DNA of 8,130 nt from Chloroflexota bacterium. GTDB taxonomy: Bacteria; Chloroflexota; Dehalococcoidia; RBG-13-53-26. Every line of letters begins with the position of its first letter. Within the stretch, counting starts at the first letter, position 1. The notes under the pieces were generated by a model. The model did not search any database, was not told the DNA's origin, and was given only the letters and a program-made list of their open reading frames with translations. Shown piece by piece: positions 5,870 to 8,130 of the stretch. The stretch is taken from contig JAUWXW010000058.1 in NCBI GenBank assembly GCA_030616195.1, positions 1-8,130 of the forward strand, in the 5' to 3' direction. The translations under genes and the position numbers were made by a program.

Positions 5870-6287
5870 ACTGGGCTTCCACCTGGGCTTGATGGGGATG
5901 AGTATCTCCCGGATAAACCTTAAGTCTCCTCAACATAGCCCGCCCCTGACGATTGTGGGGAAGCATCCCTTTTACCGCATGCTCAATTATCCGAGTAGGG
6001 TGAGTCTTCAGCACCTCGGCAAAGGTGCTGCTCTTCAATCCTCCGGGATATTGAGTGTGTCGATAGTAAACCTTTTGTTCCGCTTTCTTGCCCGTCACCC
6101 GAACCTTAGCTGCATTCACCACAACTACATAGTCGCCCACGTCAAAGTGAGGAGCATACATCGGTTTGCCTTTGCCTCGAAGCAACTTAGCTATCTCGGT
6201 AGCTATCCTACCCAGGGTTTCCCCAGAGACGTCAATCACCCACCAATTACGCTTAATGTCTGAAGCCTTTACACTATAGGTTTTCAT
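5868..6287 (-). CDS. rplM: 50S ribosomal protein L13 (uL13)
   Basis: L13 is an early-assembly large-subunit protein that binds 23S rRNA. The 139-residue product begins MKTYSVKASDIKRNWWVID, followed by GETLGRIATEIAKLLRGKGKPMY. The core VGDYVVVVNAAKVRVTGKK is near residues 51-69, then YYRHTQYPGGLK and the ML-H-RQGRAMLRRLKVYPG segment. The last ten or so residues (QAQVEAQ end) are variable, as usual. The ATG at 6287 overlaps the last base of the truA stop (TAATG), and GGTGAGGAG lies just upstream, indicating coupled translation. The gene pairs with rpsI in the usual rplM-rpsI order, leaving a 10-nt gap. Confidence 0.97.
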   Translation of the reverse strand: MKTYSVKASDIKRNWWVIDVSGETLGRIATEIAKLLRGKGKPMYAPHFDVGDYVVVVNAAKVRVTGKKAEQKVYYRHTQYPGGLKSSTFAEVLKTHPTRIIEHAVKGMLPHNRQGRAMLRRLKVYPGDTHPHQAQVEAQ

Positions 6288-7060
6288 TACTCCTCACCAG
6301 GGGGCGGGAAATGGCGATAGTTGACTTTCATGAGGCATAAACCTTGCGCCGGAGCAGCCGGTCCTATGGCTCCCGGCTGCCCAGAGCGAGCCAGTTCCCA
6401 GAATGTCTCCACTTTCATCTTGCCCAAGCCCACCTTAATCAAGCCACCTACAGTATTGCGCACCTGACGTGGCAAGAAGGCATTTGCTTCCATGTCAAAG
6501 ATCACTAAGTTATCCTCCCTGCCAACTTCAGCCTTGAAAACCCGTCGACGGGTTCCGCCACTCACCACTGCAGAGAAGGAAGCGAAATCATGCTCCCCGA
6601 TGAGCTCCTGACAGGCACAATTCATGGCCTCGATATCAACTGGTTGGGGAACAAGATAGCTAAACCTTCGCATTAACGGGGATGGTGCACGCCTATTCAA
6701 AATAGAATAACGGTACTCTCGGCTCCGAGCATCATGCCGAACATCAAAACCATTGTTCACCTTATAGGCAGCTTTGACTGCAATGTCTGGTGGGAGATGA
6801 AAATTCAACGCATTGACCCATATCTGTGGAGAGAAAGATGAATTGGTGTTGAAGCTCACCACCTGTCCTCCGGCATGAACCCCGGTATCGGTCCGACTGG
6901 CCACAGCGATACGGGTTTTCTCCCCCGTGAGCTTCTGCAAGGCATGCTCCATTTCCCACTGAACAGTGGGCGCATTATCCTGGTATTGAGAACCATGGTA
7001 TCTAGTGCCATCGTATTCCGTAATCAGCACAACCCTGGCAGGTACTTCCGAACTAGAAAT
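6287..7060 (-). CDS. truA: tRNA pseudouridine synthase A, probable ATT start
   Basis: TruA converts uridines 38-40 of the tRNA anticodon arm to pseudouridine. Landmarks are ITEYDGTRYHGSQYQ, TVQWEMEHALQKLTGE, the catalytic loop ASRTDTGVHAGGQV (D58 from the ATT start, close to E. coli D60), YRYSILNRRAPSP, GEHDFASFS and FLPRQVRNTVGGLIKVG near the C-terminus. The only conventional start, GTG 7030, gives 247 residues and cuts into the first strand, with a poor ribosome-binding site (AGGG 2 nt away). ATT 7060 gives 257 residues, restores RVVLITEYDG, and follows GGGGAGG (7072-7066) by 5 nt. No in-frame ATG, GTG or TTG lies between them. The gene sits 20 nt after rplQ and touches rplM. The function is secure; the start is inferred. 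Confidence 0.92.
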   Translation of the reverse strand: MSSSEVPARVVLITEYDGTRYHGSQYQDNAPTVQWEMEHALQKLTGEKTRIAVASRTDTGVHAGGQVVSFNTNSSFSPQIWVNALNFHLPPDIAVKAAYKVNNGFDVRHDARSREYRYSILNRRAPSPLMRRFSYLVPQPVDIEAMNCACQELIGEHDFASFSAVVSGGTRRRVFKAEVGREDNLVIFDMEANAFLPRQVRNTVGGLIKVGLGKMKVETFWELARSGQPGAIGPAAPAQGLCLMKVNYRHFPPPGEE

Positions 7061-7072
7061 ATTATCCTCCCC
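7058..7072 (-). promoter_or_regulatory. Strong Shine-Dalgarno and putative ATT start of truA
   Basis: GGGGAGG (7072-7066), ATAAT, then ATT (7060-7058). The Shine-Dalgarno match is the strongest in this part of the operon, yet is 35 nt from the GTG at 7030, too far to serve it. This argues for initiation at ATT. Confidence 0.5.
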
Positions 7073-7080
7073 AAGGCACC

Positions 7081-7434
7081 TTAGCTCACCAACTCGAGAA
7101 GTGCCATAGGTGCTGCATCACCGAGGCGAGGCCCCATCTTGAGGACTCGCGTGTATCCACCATTACGATCAACATATCTCGGAGCAAGCTCACCAAAAAC
7201 CTTGTCTATCACCTTCTTATCGCTTATCATGGACAATGCCTGTCGCCTAGCATGAAGAGTGCCGGCTTTCCCCAAGGTAACCACCTTCTCTGCTATGCCT
7301 TGAACCTCTTTGGCCTTGGCCTCAGTAGTGACAATCCTCTCGTGTCTTAAGAGATCGGCAGCCAAGTTATGATACATTGCCATTCTGTGGCCTGTCGGCC
7401 TGGAAAGTTTCCGTCCAGCTACTCTATGCCTCAT
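7081..7434 (-). CDS. rplQ: 50S ribosomal protein L17 (bL17)
   Basis: L17 is a bacterial large-subunit protein near the peptide exit tunnel. The 117-residue product has the family's fixed start [20 protein letters not shown], then [22 protein letters not shown], a central KVVTLGKAG helix region, and the conserved terminal [25 protein letters not shown]. It is complete and of the short form without a C-terminal extension. The ATG at 7434 lies within the 3' end of rpoA (11-nt overlap), preceded by GAGGGG, which indicates translational coupling. rpoA-rplQ is a near-universal bacterial pair. truA begins 20 nt later from its likely ATT start. Confidence 0.97.
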   Translation of the reverse strand: MRHRVAGRKLSRPTGHRMAMYHNLAADLLRHERIVTTEAKAKEVQGIAEKVVTLGKAGTLHARRQALSMISDKKVIDKVFGELAPRYVDRNGGYTRVLKMGPRLGDAAPMALLELVS

Positions 7435-8130
7435 GCTTCCCCTCTCTCGACCTCAAGGTCAAACCCATTTCCTCAATACGCTGTTCCAGCTCCTCCAGGG
7501 ATTTCCGTCCCAGCTTCTTGAGTGAGAGAAGTTCTTGCTCGCTCATTTCCAGCAATTGTCCTACTTTACTGAGCTTGTTTCTTCTCAGGCAGTTAAACAC
7601 GCGCGGCGAGAGCCCAAGTCGCTCCAAAGGAGCCTCATATAGTTCGGTTGGGACCCCGTCAGCAGCAGGCCCTCTGTCAGTTTCCCCAGCATAAGCAGGA
7701 ACAAGAGAGGTAAAAAAGGAGAAATGCTCCCTCAGTATCTGGGCGCTTTCACTCATCGCTTCTATGGCTGACATAGTACCGTCAGTCCAAACCTCAAGAG
7801 TGAGTTTCTCGTAATCAGCATGCTCAGCAACCTTGGCGGTCTCAATAAAGTAGTTAACCTTACGCACCGGGGAGAAGATAGCATCTACCGGGATTATCCC
7901 TATAGGTAGACCGTTTGTATGAGCTGCAACCGCAAAACCTTTTCCTAGATTCACGTTGAACTCGACAGAGAGTTTCGCCTCGGATGAGTCCAAAGTGGCC
8001 AAGTGAAGCTCAGGATTAGCGATCTCAAAGTCCGCTGTGGCCCTGATATCGCCAGCTAGAACCTTCCTTTCCCCCTCCACTTCAAGAAATAGCTTGCCGT
8101 CTTGCTTGGTCACAGGACGCAACCGTATCG
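7424..8130 (-). CDS. rpoA: DNA-directed RNA polymerase subunit alpha, 5' end cut off
   Basis: The alpha subunit dimerises to nucleate RNA polymerase assembly and contacts promoter UP elements and activators. The last 234 codons are visible (frame runs off the right edge; the leucine codon TTG at 8122 is internal, not a start). Present are the end of the N-terminal domain ([44 protein letters not shown]), a flexible linker around [15 protein letters not shown], and the C-terminal domain [19 protein letters not shown]...[16 protein letters not shown]. The latter keeps the arginine equivalent to E. coli R265, the NCL triplet and GRKS. Roughly the first quarter of the protein is missing. It overlaps rplQ by 11 nt. 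Confidence 0.96.
   Translation of the reverse strand, partial: IRLRPVTKQDGKLFLEVEGERKVLAGDIRATADFEIANPELHLATLDSSEAKLSVEFNVNLGKGFAVAAHTNGLPIGIIPVDAIFSPVRKVNYFIETAKVAEHADYEKLTLEVWTDGTMSAIEAMSESAQILREHFSFFTSLVPAYAGETDRGPAADGVPTELYEAPLERLGLSPRVFNCLRRNKLSKVGQLLEMSEQELLSLKKLGRKSLEELEQRIEEMGLTLRSREGKHEA

Noticed and set aside
5889..6263. Plus-strand open frame of 124 codons
   Set aside because: Entirely antisense to rplM, whose coding is certain; no independent support.

Overview
The window looks like a stretch of bacterial chromosome in which two operons run toward each other. A trehalose/sugar-nucleotide gene block fills the left 60 % on the plus strand. The end of a ribosomal-protein operon fills the right third on the minus strand. 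The order rpoA-rplQ-truA-rplM-rpsI and the sequence character of RpoA, TruA and the sugar genes would fit an uncultured Chloroflexota, possibly a Dehalococcoidia-like lineage. That placement rests on remembered similarity, not a search; deep-branching Firmicutes with the same gene order are an alternative.

Left block. Bases 1-101 hold the last 32 codons of a bifunctional phosphoglucose/phosphomannose isomerase. A 272-bp spacer follows (102-373) with a good extended -10 promoter at 304-312. Then come galT (374-1372), otsA (1369-2847), otsB (about 2844-3641) and a treT-like trehalose synthase (about 3655-4890). They are joined by 4-nt overlaps or a 13-nt gap, so they are almost certainly one transcript. 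OtsA and OtsB make trehalose from UDP-glucose and glucose-6-phosphate via trehalose-6-phosphate. TreT makes or breaks trehalose from NDP-glucose and glucose in one reversible step. GalT handles UDP-glucose and hexose-1-phosphate, and the isomerase handles hexose-6-phosphates. Together they suggest a module for making trehalose, and perhaps for recovering it.

Middle. Bases 4891-5461 contain no credible gene. They hold several hairpins, a strong Rho-independent terminator for the minus strand (4970-4990), and two pieces of a dispersed-repeat type: a 147-bp unit with CCTGTCAT inverted ends at 5195-5341, and a divergent partial copy at about 5118-5156.

Right block, minus strand, read from the right edge: rpoA (5' end cut off by the window), rplQ, truA, rplM and rpsI, tightly packed.

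The most notable signal is at translation starts. Both treT and truA are shortened at the N-terminus if only ATG/GTG/TTG starts are allowed. Each has a clear Shine-Dalgarno sequence 5-7 nt before an in-frame ATC (treT, 3655) or ATT (truA, 7060), which restores the expected N-terminus. I found no clearly new molecular system; apart from this, the window is a well-formed but largely conventional region.
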